Origin: Galaxea fascicularis
Lineage: Eukaryota; Cnidaria; Anthozoa; Scleractinia; Euphylliidae
Reading direction: 5' to 3'
Assembly: GCA_948470475.1 (NCBI GenBank)
Contig: OX419344.1
Span: forward strand, 11,532,421-11,596,420
DNA: 64,000 bases
Shown piece after piece: positions 40,514-54,500 of this stretch (the first letter of the stretch is position 1; each line of letters starts with the position of its first letter). The notes beneath the pieces are model-generated. The model saw nothing but the letters and a program-made list of their open reading frames with translations. It searched no databases and was not told where the DNA came from. The translations under genes were made by a program, and so were the position numbers.

Positions 40514-43500
40514 AGTGTTGTAATCTTCTCCATCCATGAGCTGGCTCACAGGAACCTTTGATTAAAACTCTTTCGCGATTATTCCAATTTGCTTAACTTG
40601 GAAAATGTGGGGAAACTATCTAAAGTAAGGTTAAGGCTGAAAAAAAAATTATCGTTGTGCGATCGCGTTTTCGAGAAAACCTACAATTTGGTCGCAAAGG
40701 AAGGAAAAGAAATGAACTAAAATGCAAAACGCATGTGCATAGGGACGATTCTGTCTGTTTTATGGCATTCTTGTTTCCATTCTCTTTATCATTGCTTATT
40801 TTCCCTCATCCTGTTCCACGCGCGCGACCGTCTTAGCTCGTACAAAATTTACAGTTTGTTGAGTTAAGAACCATTGTAATTTTCCGTGTTTATTTCACTA
40901 ATTTTTGTGGTATCCACTTATCAGTGGTAATTTATTTGTGAAATCTCTGTCGCTTTAAGAAAACGAAACGACGAAACACACTGTCGGATGTCTTGCAATA
41001 TATCCAAATTTTCTAGATTTAGATTTGTCGTCAACTGTCAGTGATATTGCCATTTTCAAGGAGCCTAAGCTTTGAAGTGTGTTGACGCTAGTTTAAGTGT
41101 TTTAGTTGAAGGCTTACTCGCCTTTGTTGACACGTGTGCGAGTGAACTTCACTATTTCCGCTTTTTTACTATATTTAAAAATATTTGTGACCTTTTAACA
41201 GTCGAGGGATTCAATTTGCTTGAAACAATTATCACAGTTTGTTGCAGTCGGTGATGAGAGGCAACCTGAGAACAAAACAATCTTTTTCGACGTTGTTTCG
41301 TCACGTTTCCGACCGATTTACCACCATTAAAAGAAGAAATTGATTTCCTCCTTAAGTTTTTCCTTGTGAAAGGTCAATGGCATATGTTAATGCTTGCGGT
41401 ACAAAACATGAGCGTTTCCTGGACGACATCTCACAATATTGAAAAATAAAAACTGGAAATCTTCCTTTTTGACCTTGTGTTTTGGAGCGATCTGTCCGAA
41501 AACATAGTGGGGGTGTCTTTTTCGCTTTCCCACCTTCTTCAAGCCAGTATTTCCGCACATATTTTGGCAGAGACCCAGAATCAACGTTGGTAAAGGGCTG
41601 TTTACGTACGCGCTTCCTGACAAATAACTTTAGTTAATACCTTCGTCCGACGTATACAATGAACAACTCGATGAGGAACACAGCATTTTTTTCGCCCGTC
41701 GCAGTTCCCAGGTTTGTGCTCAAAACATTAATTTCAATGAAACGTCTGTTAATACAAAGATTTATTCATTTAGGCGTGGAGAGATGTCTCATAATGGGCT
41801 TTTGACCCAGGAACATAAGTGTTTAGCTCAAGTTATACAAGTAGACTAGAACTGAGCATTCACCACCATCAGGTGGTTGAGTGATAAATATGAGTCTCAC
41901 TGTTATGGAGACCTCTTGGAACCAAATCAAAGTCGGTCTGTAAAGGTCCCAGACTAGATCACTCAGAGTGCAATACAAAACTGGATTTGAGACTTGATTA
42001 ACCTTTTAATTCCTGTTATCTAAATATACATTTTCCTCGCAGTGTTATTCTTGTATTGTTCTGGCGCTTGCTGCGAGAATTTGCTCAAACTTCAATACAT
42101 TTTGGTATCCGTTGCTTCTCTGCCAATAAATCTACATCAGAAAAACGGCTAGATCTTGGCGATAACCCAGTCATATCCTTAGCTTGTAGGTTTAAACCGT
42201 ATACTCTAAAGTTTTCACTTTATCAGTAAAGAGAAATTACTGTAAACAAACCCGCTTATATATGTTATACGGATTGCAGTCATTTGAACGAAATCGAGGA
42301 GTATAGAAAACGGACGACAGCAGTTCATGATCAGATTATAGAAACAGTGCATGAAAATGGTAATCACCTCACGATTCCTAATTTCAGATATCAAGATTTC
42401 TAACAAAATTTATTAAGGCATTAAAATTAACGATAGAGTGACCACAACTACACTAAAATGATGAAAAGGTGAAAAGCTCTGTTCCTAGCAGAAATATTCG
42501 AATTTCTGGAAAGCTGCCAATCAAAATTTGGTCGCCATGGTAACGTCAACTTCAAATGAACATTCAAATTTCACATCAAAATGCTCCGACACTAAACTCT
42601 ACAAAGGTCATAAGGATTGATGAGGCCTTCTCCCCACGGGAGAATCCCTCCCTTCTACGGTGAAATCTACGATCTTGGTCAAAACTAACTGAGAAAACAG
42701 GCTCCTTGGAGTCCTAAAAAAATCGTTCTCCAGTATGTTTACCTCGAAATATTATTAAAGAAGCATCTCCTCCCCCTTTTCCACCTTCTGTCCAATGTTG
42801 AATTTGAGAAATTGTCATTCAACTAATTGTTGAGACATTCTCTTTTCTTGAAATCGCTACTGCTAAGGGATCTATAAGATATGAAACACTGTCTCTTTCT
42901 CTCCCATTTTAAAGTTTGCAGCATAGTGTTGCACTGTTAGCAATTTTGATAAGAGGATTGGGGAAGCGCAAGATTATGGAGAGATCTAAGACGTACAGTA
43001 TCTCAAGTATTTTTGTAACAGATTGTTGCTAAGGTACTGTTCTGGAGGCGCAAACACTGTTTCATAGGAGGGAGACTTCCGAATTTTTTTGTTTATCGGT
43101 TGCAACCAAGAACACTTTGAGCGCAATTTTCTTTCACTTTTGTCCAAGACTATACCGCACGCAAAGGTCTGGTTAATAGAAAAAAAAGAAGGAGAAGAGT
43201 TTAGGCAACCACGCGTGACCACCCTGACCACGTTGCATGCAAAAACGCGCACGCAAGAACTTCGAAGTACAATAGATTTTCCTCCCTTCGACATCGCGTG
43301 TATCAATTGCACTGTAACTCCACCATCTGCCGCACGCAGACATCGCGTGTGAGGGGCAGCGTGACTTTCAGTCAATTTATTCTAGCTAATCTAATCAATT
43401 TCACGGCTACTTTTGTAACTGCAGGCAAAACGCTTGGAACAAGATTGTAGTCACGTAAACGGGTGTCACATCTTGTATTCCGTGCGCCGCGTGTTCAGTC

Positions 43501-46500
43501 CTTTGGTATTTTGCTTCAGGGTGCATCCACGTGACTAAATGCATCAATTCCTGAACATCTATCTCACAAATATCGTAATGCCCCCAATTTATGGTCAATT
43601 TAGAAATGTCACTAGTCTAGTCATCCGACCAAAAATCCCTAACAGTGTGAACAACGAGTTTTTACTTCATTTTTATGATGCAACTGAATAATGTCGAACA
43701 AAGTTTTGTCGTCAGCATGAGGTGAAAATTAAATCAAAATGGAAAAGCTCATAGTATTGTGTTGAAAAGTGGCTCAGTGAAATGCTGCGCAGGCGGCACA
43801 GCTTTCACCAACGGGGGTGGAGTGAGGTTGGTGTAGTATTGTACATTCAAGCAAACAGTATACTTAATTTTTGTTGAATGAAGGTCCCGGCCTAACTCTG
43901 GGTGGAATCAAAATGAGCAGCTTTTGACAGACAGGTCTTTGAAGCGAAAACTTATGATGAGTCAAGGAGGTCGGTCTAACCTTTTTTAGCTATTAGACCT
44001 CGAACAAGACTAGTACAGTGATCTATTATATCGATTTCTTCTTCCCTGGTGTCCCGGCTGTTCATCTTCATCATCGCGTTTGTCTTCCGGCTCCACCTTC
44101 CCCCTCTTCTTTGGCACTCGTTTGCGAAGTATTTGCAGCCGTGAGATACATCTTAACTTAACTTAAAGCTGTTCTGGTCCAAAACTGATTTTCAATCTTA
44201 TCTGTGTTTTGTCGGCTCTCAGCCGTGAGATGCACGTTTAACAGAAGAATCACTTCCGGATGTTGCTAGCTAAAACTTTCCTGTGATTATTTAATTGCCA
44301 TTCAGTACACTTAATTTTGTGTTTGGGCAGAACAAGCCGAACTAATGATCAACCAAGACAAATGCGGCGGTAAACAACACCAAGATTTTTGTATGCGCCA
44401 TCATTTTAATAATTTTATTTTTATATATGTAAATGTGAAATAAGAAGTCAGCAGTTTTCGGTTGGAGGTTGTCATTTCCGTGTGTTACTAAAGATGTTAG
44501 AGTCCTTTCAATTTCAGGATAAAGTTTTTCTCAAAATAACTGTGATTGTTCTCTGTTGACAATAGTGTACAGGAAACAAAGGGGTTTTTTTATCGCCGTT
44601 GCCAACGTTTCCGGCCAATTCACAACTGTCAAAAGAAAGTATTCTTCCTTTTGAGTTTTGCCTTATGCCGAAAGGTCAGCCAAATGTGTGCGGTGTTGAA
44701 CAACGCAGCCCTTCTGACAAACATCTAACAGTGCCAAAAATTGCGGCGAAAATTAGACGGTCCGTTTCGTAAAATAGCGAGTCATTGAAACAATTTGCGC
44801 TCGGAGTTTTTACGGCCGAAGGGCGCGGCCTTTCGCTTACCACAGTTATGCGAATTGAAATGTCTGCGCATGCTCTATCGTGAACTCAGATTTGGCATAT
44901 CTGTCTCATGCTTGCGTGCGTTCACGAGAAAGGTTGATCAAACTGGTAAAAACTTCTCGCAAAAATTCTACTGGATCGCTTTGCTGCGTAAAATGAACCC
45001 CTCATTGATGAATGATGCATCTTTTATTCCTATTGCTGCTCAAAGGTTTGAATTATAATTGTTTATCCTACATAAACGATTTTCATAGAGAACTAACAGA
45101 GCAAGGCGAGAAAATTCTCACCGGTCGTCATCGTCGAGTGTCAGAACTTTGTACTCAAAGAGAAGTATGCTTTTGTTTTCTTCACATCAAGTAAGGATCA
45201 AGCTTAGTTCGGCCTTGACCCTTTGTTGTACAGCGTTGGCGTTTAAATGTAAATTAAATTTCGACATGTGTGGAAGTTGTAACAGCCAAAAATATCAGGT
45301 CGTGTGTGTTTTACGATATGCGTGGCCAGTCACGTCTTTTGCCAAGTTCGTGGGACGCTACTCTGCCAAGCTCTCTTCACGTCTGACGTGCCACTTTATA
45401 CATCTTGTTCGGATCTAAAAACTCTAAAGAATTTGTTAGTAGTAAGCTAGGAACAAGTAACACAGCGGTGAGGTAAGAAGTAACCTTTGATTTATTTATC
45501 TTTACTACGTGCTCTCTTGCACTGTACACATCTCCAACTGTGTCGACCAACGCTCGCAAACTGTTTTCGGTAACAAAATTATAAACAACACTTTAAATCA
45601 ACAAGTGTCACAGGTGAAACATGTCGTACGACGTAAATAGTGAGGAAACGTTACTAAAACAAAACGAATCTGCCTGGTACAGTCTTGAAACGTGCTTCGA
45701 ATTTCCCTCACATGGTCGCCATTGACCCACAGGAAGTGGCTGGCAGCTTGTTCAACGACGAAGAAAGCGAGTGATTTTTCTCGAGACACGTGCGTCTTTG
45801 AACAGAGGCGTTAAACTCCCAAACACATTGAAATGTTATAGTATATTGACTTCGTTTCCTTCCCGGTTCTTCCGAGAGATTAACTGAGCATGTCGAAGGA
45901 AAAAGACCGTGGATTTATCAGTTCCGAGGGAAGCGTGGGAGAGCTTTTGTGTGTTTTGCCAAAAGATGAACAATTGTTAAAACACGTTAAATCGCCTACA
46001 CCTCTCAACATATGATCATATGCCGAAAAAATTTTCCACATTAAAGAAGCTTCACGTGGGCAACTAAATTCGTGACTGTGGAAAATGTGACTGTAGTCAT
46101 CATAAAACCAAACTACACGGTTTCTTGGCCTCTTAAACAATACCTGGAATCTTTTTCTCTTTTGAAAATTGATTGGAACTCTATTCGAGCATTCAGACTG
46201 GGTTATTCCTCTCAGATGACCAAAAAAATATGTTTTCTGTCAAGATGGAAAGCAGTGCTTCTTTCACTGTCCGGATTCGCAGTTTCCGGTGGGGCATAAC
46301 TTCATTTCTGTTAATACAGAGCTGAAAGAACCGGACCGAAGAGCGAGTTTTGGAACCTATGACAGATCTGTCCCAGCTCATCCGTAGCAGAATCTTTGGA
46401 GTGTAGAAAAGAATACAGTTGTTGACTTGAAAACTTTTTAAAACGTGAAATTGAGATGTCTGAAAAGACCCATCTGTAAATGTACATCATTTTTTCAAGG

Positions 46501-48371
46501 GATTGAATCAGCTAAGTCAAGGCTCTTGTTAACGTAATCCACATAAGGAGAATCTGACAGGTTTTATCAATGAGAAGACAGAGTAAAATTAAGGCACATC
46601 GTGCGTGTTCAGACTGTTTGCGACGTAAGAGGTACAGGGTTATCATGCAACCATGCATGTTGCAAGCTTTCCGTGCATTTCCAACTTGGAACAACTTTTA
46701 ATCGTTCAGAGGGGTCTAGATTTAATTATTTTAACCTATAGGGGGTGGCCGAAGGCGATGCAGTTATCAAAAGTTCGAGTTCATAGTTAATTTTGTTTTT
46801 GCTTGCATGATCGCTAGTTTTATTTGCCGGCAAGGGTTTTCGTCACGAAAGGCGTCAACTTCGAATTTCCGAAAGCGGACGAAACTTGAAGTTCGCCGAG
46901 GTTCGTCCAGGACATTTAATCTTAAACTGAACCGAAAACCGGTCGAATGCGATGCCGACGCTAAAACCTGGCTGCTTACGGCTGACAGTCCTCGTACTTG
47001 TCAGGGAAATTAGCTAACGGGTCTTAGCGATTGCCATAATACTTTTTGTAGCCCGATCACAATCGCATTGTCGTGCTGTACAATTTAACGGTCGGCGCTT
47101 CGTCTCATCACAAGAGGGGCTTCATTGTTTACAAAGCCAGTCAAACACCGAAAACATGCTTACGAATACACACGGCTGGAAAAAAAAATTCCTTCTTTGG
47201 TATTGCTTCGCCAAAGAGCCAGCGAATAATTTGCACGCAGGTGAGTCGATGAATCACCAATTGAAATGACTCAGTGCTAATTAGAATTTGACCGATTAGT
47301 CTTACCAAAGATCACGTCCTGGCATTTGCCTTGCGATTTCGACGGAACGGACTCGCTAACAAACCAAAACTAAATAGGAAATTGTGTATATTTGATTATT
47401 TTTAACGGAACACAAACAAGTCGAGAAACAACACTTGCGTTCTCAGAAGAAACACATGACCTCCCACGGTGTAAAATTGCTTCGGGCTCCGGGTTTTCAG
47501 GATTTTTTTTTACAATAAAATGTCCAAAAATGATAGAATCACCTAATTTGTTGTTGAGAGACCTCATTATTTTCACTACCCATTCGTAATGACAAACGAT
47601 CCCGCAGATAACGATTAAATAATTTCCCAACAAGATCAAAAGAAGCCACGCTCTTTGCCGTTGCGATTTAAGTTCCGACTTGTGTCAGACACAGAACCGT
47701 GTTGTCATTATCTTGCTTGCCTCTAAACACTTCATTAAAAGCGCTTGTCTTTCTTCTTTCTCTGTTCTTTGACGGGACAGCTGGAACTCAAGAAAGCCGG
47801 CCGTTTGATGCGGTTTTGTGGCATTTAACCACTCTCTTTCACTAGCCCTCTCATGCGGAAAAGGGAACAAAAGCGTACCTCTATTGCAAATCACTCATGG
47901 TGATGACGTCATCGGGAAGGACGAGTACAAAGGTGCACGATCCATCACGTACTCGCGTGATGCGTCACAAGCGACCGAGTCACGAGTTCAGATCCTAGCT
48001 TAAAAATCACCCAATTCATGCTCTTAATCGCATCGCCCAAAAGAACCTCAATTAGCTTCGAATTTTCACAGCGTTTTCCGTGACTTTAGCCGGAAAGAAA
48101 AGGAAATTTCGGTTCGCCATTGACCCTGACCTCCACAAGTAATTGATGACTCATTGTTATGTAATTCGAGCCCGCGATGTTTGGGTGGAAGTGAGCATGC
48201 GCAGTGTTTTGTTGCCAAATACGCCAAATACAAATTTCCCCAAACTTCTGGAAATATCGGGAATCGCGTTCGCTGTGGCGCAGAAAAAAAGTATGTCATT
48301 CATGATTTCCGCCTTTACTTGTTAGGTGCTTGCTTACTGAAAAGGAGAGCCAGGACATATTAATCCCGAAG
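40514..48371. other. Repeat-poor intergenic DNA upstream of muscleblind
   Basis: Nearly 8 kb shows no recognised coding exon and few obvious mobile elements, unlike the 28-40 kb region. Short ORFs (for example 43375-42986 minus, 44795-45058 plus, 46807-47013 plus) have no similarity that I recognise. Non-coding 5' exons and enhancers of muscleblind could lie here. Confidence 0.45.
47904..47911. promoter_or_regulatory. Full cAMP-response-type palindrome TGACGTCA
   Basis: An exact TGACGTCA within GATGACGTCATC lies about 460 bp before the muscleblind start codon. A nearby ATCACGTACTCGCGTGAT palindrome follows at about 47943. It may be a CREB/ATF site; occupancy is unknown. Confidence 0.3.
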
Positions 48372-48542
48372 ATGATTGTCCCAGTCATGGGCAAGGATCC
48401 AAGGTGGTTACTCGTTGAGGTTTGCAGAGAATTTCAGCGTGGAACTTGTTCGCGGACAGAAGACGAATGCCGTTTCGCACATCCACCGCCTCATGTGCTC
48501 ATTCAAAATGGAAAAGTCACGGCCTGTTTCGACTCGTTAAAG
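48372..48542 (+). CDS. mbl: Muscleblind exon 1: start and zinc finger 1
   Basis: The start [20 protein letters not shown] matches the MBNL N terminus (...[12 protein letters not shown]). Finger 1 is C-X7-C-X6-C-X3-H ([20 protein letters not shown]). The exon closes with ACFDSLK, the first Cys of finger 2, in phase 0 at donor gtacct. The ATG is chosen because the upstream frame has a TAG at 48322-48324 and family length fits. The AG at 48323-48324 could instead be an acceptor after a non-coding 5' exon. Confidence 0.93.
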
Positions 48543-51500
48543 GTACCTACGTTTTTCTCTCTACGGGAATAGTATTATGGTGTTGTGGATTATTTGTGGT
48601 GACATTTTCGCGACTCTGGTCACAATCTGCGGACTTTCTTTTGTTGGTTCAGGTTTTCAAGAACTTGTTGCGTCGTTTTCTGCGATGCAGGTATTTTCGC
48701 GGGCGTTTCGAGTTCCTGATTTTGTTAACGTGCCATGACGGAGCATTCTGAGAACTGAGTTTGAGAGTTCACTTTCCGTGGGAATTTTCCCTGCAATGGA
48801 TTCACTGTTTTCTGACAGTGCGGTATTTTATTATGTCAGACGAAATACATGGACTATATAGGCACGGCGCTGTCATTTGCAACCTCAGCAATTCAATATT
48901 TTGAGGAAACGCTTCGTGTTTCTATCAAAACTACTTAAAACTTTGATTGTGAATCGTCTAAGTGGTTGTGCTGGGGTTCTAAATTATGTTTGTGGCTCCT
49001 TTGTTTAAGTCAACCAATATTTCTTGCTAAACTGCTTAAACTGGTGGTAAAATATAAACTCACGCTTTTCAACCTCGTACGTTCTGTTATGCAATGGAGC
49101 CGAAGCTGTCAAAAAAAAAAAAAAAATCAATTTGCACGTTCGCTCTTTTCGTGAGTCGCTCTGTATAATTTTTTTTTCACAATTTGGCAAGTTAAGACTT
49201 TGCGTGCTAGCGTTTCGTGAGAAAAGTATTGACTTATTTCAGGGTACTATAAATTTCCGTGACTGAATATTAAGTTTGTAACTTTTTTGTGCACGAATTG
49301 TGTTATCAGCCTTTCGATAGCAAAGCAACTGTAGTTTGGTCTCATTCTTTTTTTTTTTTTTTTTTCATTTTACGAGTGGGGTTGCAAGTTTTGATTTATC
49401 AGATTCAAAGCACACCTTTGTGAAAACTTTCTGTTGAATTTTGCGTCTTTTCGTGAGCTTTAAGGCGAGACTCAGCGAGGGCCTCAAACATCGTGTAGGC
49501 AAAGGATTTTCTTTGTTCTATCCTAAGGGCAGATCTCAACAGCAAATAGCTCAATTTTTGTCCTCGCCTATTCCTGGCCATTAGAATAATAGAATGTTAA
49601 TTTTAGGCTGTTAAATGTGATTGCTTGGAGGAAAAATATTCATTTACTGCTTGTTTCTGTAAAGAGGAACAAATTACGTGCTCCAACGTAAATTTGTTTT
49701 GGAGAAGAACTCACGCGATTGTTTAATTTTCTGGCTCGTTAAATACCCTGGTCTGAGGAGCTTGAACATCGGAGGCCCTTTCTGGTCGGTTTTGCGTGAC
49801 AGAAGTTCAGATTTGCAATTCTTATTAGTCCTTGTGCTCAGACAAAAGAAAAAAGAAGCTTTGGTGAAACCTCCGTTGCCTCTGCCGTTTGATTTTATTA
49901 TTATTTCCGCGTTCGCGAGCGAAATTTCCTTTTTTTTTGAGAATCTTTTTGATCAAAGTTTCAAACAAAAGCGGGATATTAAAATCTTGAGCCGAAAAGT
50001 CCGATTTGCAGTTAATTGTTACAGTGAACAATATTTACATGTAGTTTCCTTAAGACCGTTTAATATAGAATTCTGGTAAGAGTGGCAGGGTTATTGTCAC
50101 TCAAGCAAAAGTGTTAACTATTTATGCACTATATCTTTGATCTGTTCCCTTCTTGATATGGTGTATGCATTTTTTGCCGAAAAATTTTGGATGCCTTGCC
50201 CTTGAATTGAAGTTCAAGGAACTATTATTCATTTCCTTTCTTTTCTGTAACACATGTTGTGGTTTAAAACTTTTTAGCAACTAAGATTCTTTTCTAGCAA
50301 CCTGTTGTGCTGGTTTTGATAACAATGGTGTCAACTTGCCAACATTTCAAGGATCCCATTGTTATCTCCAACTGGATCCATTCTGGAACTCAAACTTGAC
50401 TACTTGCTCACATGTTTTGGTTTGCCACTTTTGAATTTTTCGTTGCTTTTGCCTCAGTGTATACATAACATTTATTAATTACAGATGTTTTAGAACTCAA
50501 AATATATGTGGAAATTTAAAATAAGGTGAAACTAAAACATTTCCATAGAGCAGCATCTAGTTCAACTCATTTATTAATAGGGCTTCAATGTGAAAAACCT
50601 TTTTGAGGTGCCTGGACTCTTTTCACCTTAGGAATCTTAAAAGTCTTATTTGGTTTCCATGAAGATAACTACACATCGCACCATAATAATTATTATTATT
50701 CTGTCAACTGCTTGGCTGGATGGTGTTGTTATTTTTTGTTTCAAGTTCTTAGAGTGGAGAGAACTATATTCAAGACAAGCATTTCTAAATTCAGCAAAAT
50801 TTTAAGTCTTTTGTTGTTTTTTTTTTGTGTGTGTCTGTGTTCTTTTGCTTCCGGGGTGAGAAAATCAAATTTGCACCAAGCCCTTGAAATTATTGAGATG
50901 CTCTTAGCAGGTGGTTTGCCTGAAGTGAAATGCTTCAAAAAAGATTTTTTGGAGTTCGTAAAGGTACAAAGACTAGTTGAGTTTAAAACACTGGAATTTT
51001 TGTATTTGCATGTACCATGGCTCATCCTTTGTTTAAGGCTTTGAGCATAAGTCCACTTGTGGAATCATAAGCAGTTTTGTCTGGCTTTGTGAAGTTTAAG
51101 TATTAGTACTGACAGATGTCTCCTCAGAGCTACCCAAGAAACAAAAGACAATAACTATTTTTAACGTCTGTAACATGTGATCAAGCAAGGAGAGACTAGA
51201 ATAGATCAATGGCTAGCTGCTATTCTTAATTACCTTTGCTGCAATAATAGTGTAGCTAGTGGGAGGTAATACTTGCACTCAGACGAAAGCTATTTTGGTC
51301 TCATTTTAGTCTACAGTCATATTCATGTAGCATTCATCGTAAATGCACAGTGTCATCTATTTCTAGCATCACCATGAATTAGAATCCATGTATCAATGCA
51401 TAATATTGAAATAATGACTCCATTTTGTTGGAAATTACTGGAGCACCATTATTAATTGTCTTTGGTGGCAGACCACTTGGATGGAAATGGTTCAGCCAGG

Positions 51501-54500
51501 TTTTTGGCATTTTCCCATTTGTGCTGGAAAAATCATTAAAACTGATTGCAGTTTGATCTTTCTTGAAATCATCATGATATTGTCTTCCTAGTGGTTAACA
51601 AGTATTGCCATGTTTCAGCACACATTTTCTGTAATAAAACAGAAGTCACAGTGACAATACCTTTTTAAATGGTCCAAAGTTGAATCAAAGAGCAAAATTT
51701 GGCATGTTTTGTTTTTATAGTGTTTGAGCCTTCAAAGCTGAATATGCTATCTGTTTACACTTGCCTGCATCTGTAACATAAACATCTAACCTGCCATTTT
51801 CAATGAAGTTGTCCATGAATATGACTGCCTTTTGTTTATGTGAAATGGCCATGTATGAAAGGCTGGGTTATCATTATCTTAGTTCAGTGATTATCACTGT
51901 AATAAAATAGGTCATCTCAAGGATTGTTATAAGATAGAAGATAAGCTTGTTAAGGTTAATCTTAATTAGTGACTGAAATGAGCATTGTCGGGTCAGAGTA
52001 CTGGGGCTAAATATGGTGTATAACATTAACATTACTGCTTTATCAGCAGTGGCCTATGACAAATATTTAACTTGATACAACAAACTGTTGAGCTTAATTC
52101 TTTAGCACATTCAAATGTTTGAATTTGTTGGCAGATGTGGCAGGAGAATCTGTTGCAATCTGTCTAGACATGCTTACAGGTAGCTTATTGGCCTCTTGCC
52201 ACACTCTGTAACTTAAACCCTCTTGACAGATTTTCTTCATAATCGCATTACAATCTTCCTGCTACAGGTGACTCCACTATATATATCTGAATTATATCTG
52301 AGCTCCAGACAATACTGCAAACAATTGTGGTGCCAAGGACTGTTTACCCATTCACCTCTTAGGATTTAAACTGAAAAAAGAAAACACCATAAGGAAAGTA
52401 TTGCTAAATAATTACTTCAAGATTTAACAGACATAAAAGATAACAACCAACCTGCATAGGATGATTAACAGTACTAACGGAAGTTAATGCTCAGACGCAT
52501 TCATTTGAACAATAAAACTTCAGGTTATCTCCAGACCAGAAATTTAGAACATCGTTATAACTTTCATACAGGATGAAATGCACTACTTACACTACTTGTT
52601 GCCATGGTTTCTTTTGTATGACCACAATTTAAAACCAAGAATATTCCCTGATAACACAAACTGAAACACATACCGTACTATGTGAGAAACACTACCTTCA
52701 GGTAGAGCTGTCTGGGAATTTTCCTAGTGAGGGGAACAACGTGGTACCAATAATTATTGTTCAAAGGAGTGTGGAGTAAGAAGTGGGGGGGGGGGGGGTG
52801 AGTGGGGGAAGGCAAGAACTTGATTTGATCCATCTGCAGAAAATTGGATCAACTGACATCACTGGATATAACCATTCATGGTGTTGTGATTCTTAGGTTA
52901 CAGCTTTGTTTTTCTTTATTTCTCAGTCAGAGTTTGTTTTGATTCCAAATCAAGCTTATTCTTATTCTCAAGCTTTCCCCTCTGCCAGTTAATATTAGAA
53001 CACTTATTGTTTGTGAAATTGATTTTTTTAACCAAGTGTGAGCCTTGCTTCTGTCACATTTGAAAGACATGCTGTCAGAGCTGGGTTTCAGATAAAAGAA
53101 TTTCCAATTTTATTGTGGTTGTTTAAATACTGTAGGGTATGTGCTTTATTTTTCCGAGGCTGGTAATTGTAATAACTGATCAGCAGAATGCAACAAAAGA
53201 ATAATGTGGCAAGTATACACTGTAGTCACTGCATTGATATAATGGTGCTAAATTATTCCAACTTCTACCAATCCAGTCAGTCCTTGTTTACCTTGGTTGG
53301 CATGGTCTGGCTTAATTGGCTTTATTAATGGCCCATGGTCTCTGACTGGATAGAGCCTGGGAGGAATTTGTTTCTGTAAATTGGCATGCTGAGGTGATAA
53401 AAGTTCTTCACACCAGTCTGTCTGGACTGAATGAGAAATTTCATGCTTTTCACAAAGCCTTAATGAAGTGGTCAAAATTACTACACTCAAACAGGACCTA
53501 TCAAACCACGAGATAGATGGCAGTGTCTGCCTGCACTCCCTTGCTTAGCGCCAAAAGATGGTGTCTTTATTGCACAATCACCTCTCTATCCAGCAGTAAA
53601 AAATTACAGTGAGATTCAAACCTCACTTTTCTTGTTTGTCTAGTAATGCTGACTCTTGCTAGCTGAATATTCCTGTGTCAACTCAAATTTAAAAGCCAAT
53701 AAAATTTTGTCAGTAATGTTCAGGAGATAGGTGGTGTCTTCAATGGCAATTGCAAAGAATTTAGAATTGTTAAGATTTCGAATTGTACAGCTTATTATTG
53801 TAAGGCACATTTGATCATATCCACATTCTAATATTAATATAAATTATTATTATTATTATTATTATTATAACCAAAGTAGGCAGCATCCTTGGTAGTTTTT
53901 CATATCACTAGGCCATTTCCAAATTACCTCAGGCCTCTTTTTCAAAGCAAGTCTTAGTGCGCATCCTTTCATAATTATGCAAATCAATTTTTATTCTTGA
54001 AAATTAAACTCATTTTCATGTGAATGAAAATTGATTTGCATATGAAAGGATGAGCACTAAGACTCACTTTGAGGCTTGAGGTAATTTGGAAATGGCCTAT
54101 TTAATTGAAAACATGGGACAACAAGGCACCCACTTGGATTCATGCACCTGTAATTATTATGTCTAATAAACATTGCTGCCTTTTAGTGAAATCTCAGAAT
54201 TGTCATGGTGTTAACACTCATGATGATGTTCAGGATGGTAAACCGTGCTGTGCATAACTACTTTGATTTAAATGACTGCATGTCAGGGTTTAATTGAGAG
54301 GTGCAAAAAACAGAATTACCCTGTATAATAAGTCGCACCTTAGGAAAGTATTGTTTAGTGGTTAGTTTTATCAGTGTAAAAATGTAAACTTCAGCCATTA
54401 GGGTTTACTATGGGTGTGTGCAAAGTGTGAACGTAAGTTTTGAATGCATTGTTTTGTTTTTAGGCACGGTGTCGCAGAGATAAATGCAAGTATTTACATC

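Noticed and set aside
42986..43375. 129-residue minus-strand ORF
   Set aside because: No recognised motif, overlapped by a comparable ORF on the other strand, and without splice context.
41072..45460. Possible ancient duplication between ~41.2 kb and ~44.6 kb (CGTTTCCGACC/CGTTTCCGGCC and nearby text)
   Set aside because: The similarity is too weak and short by eye to separate from chance.
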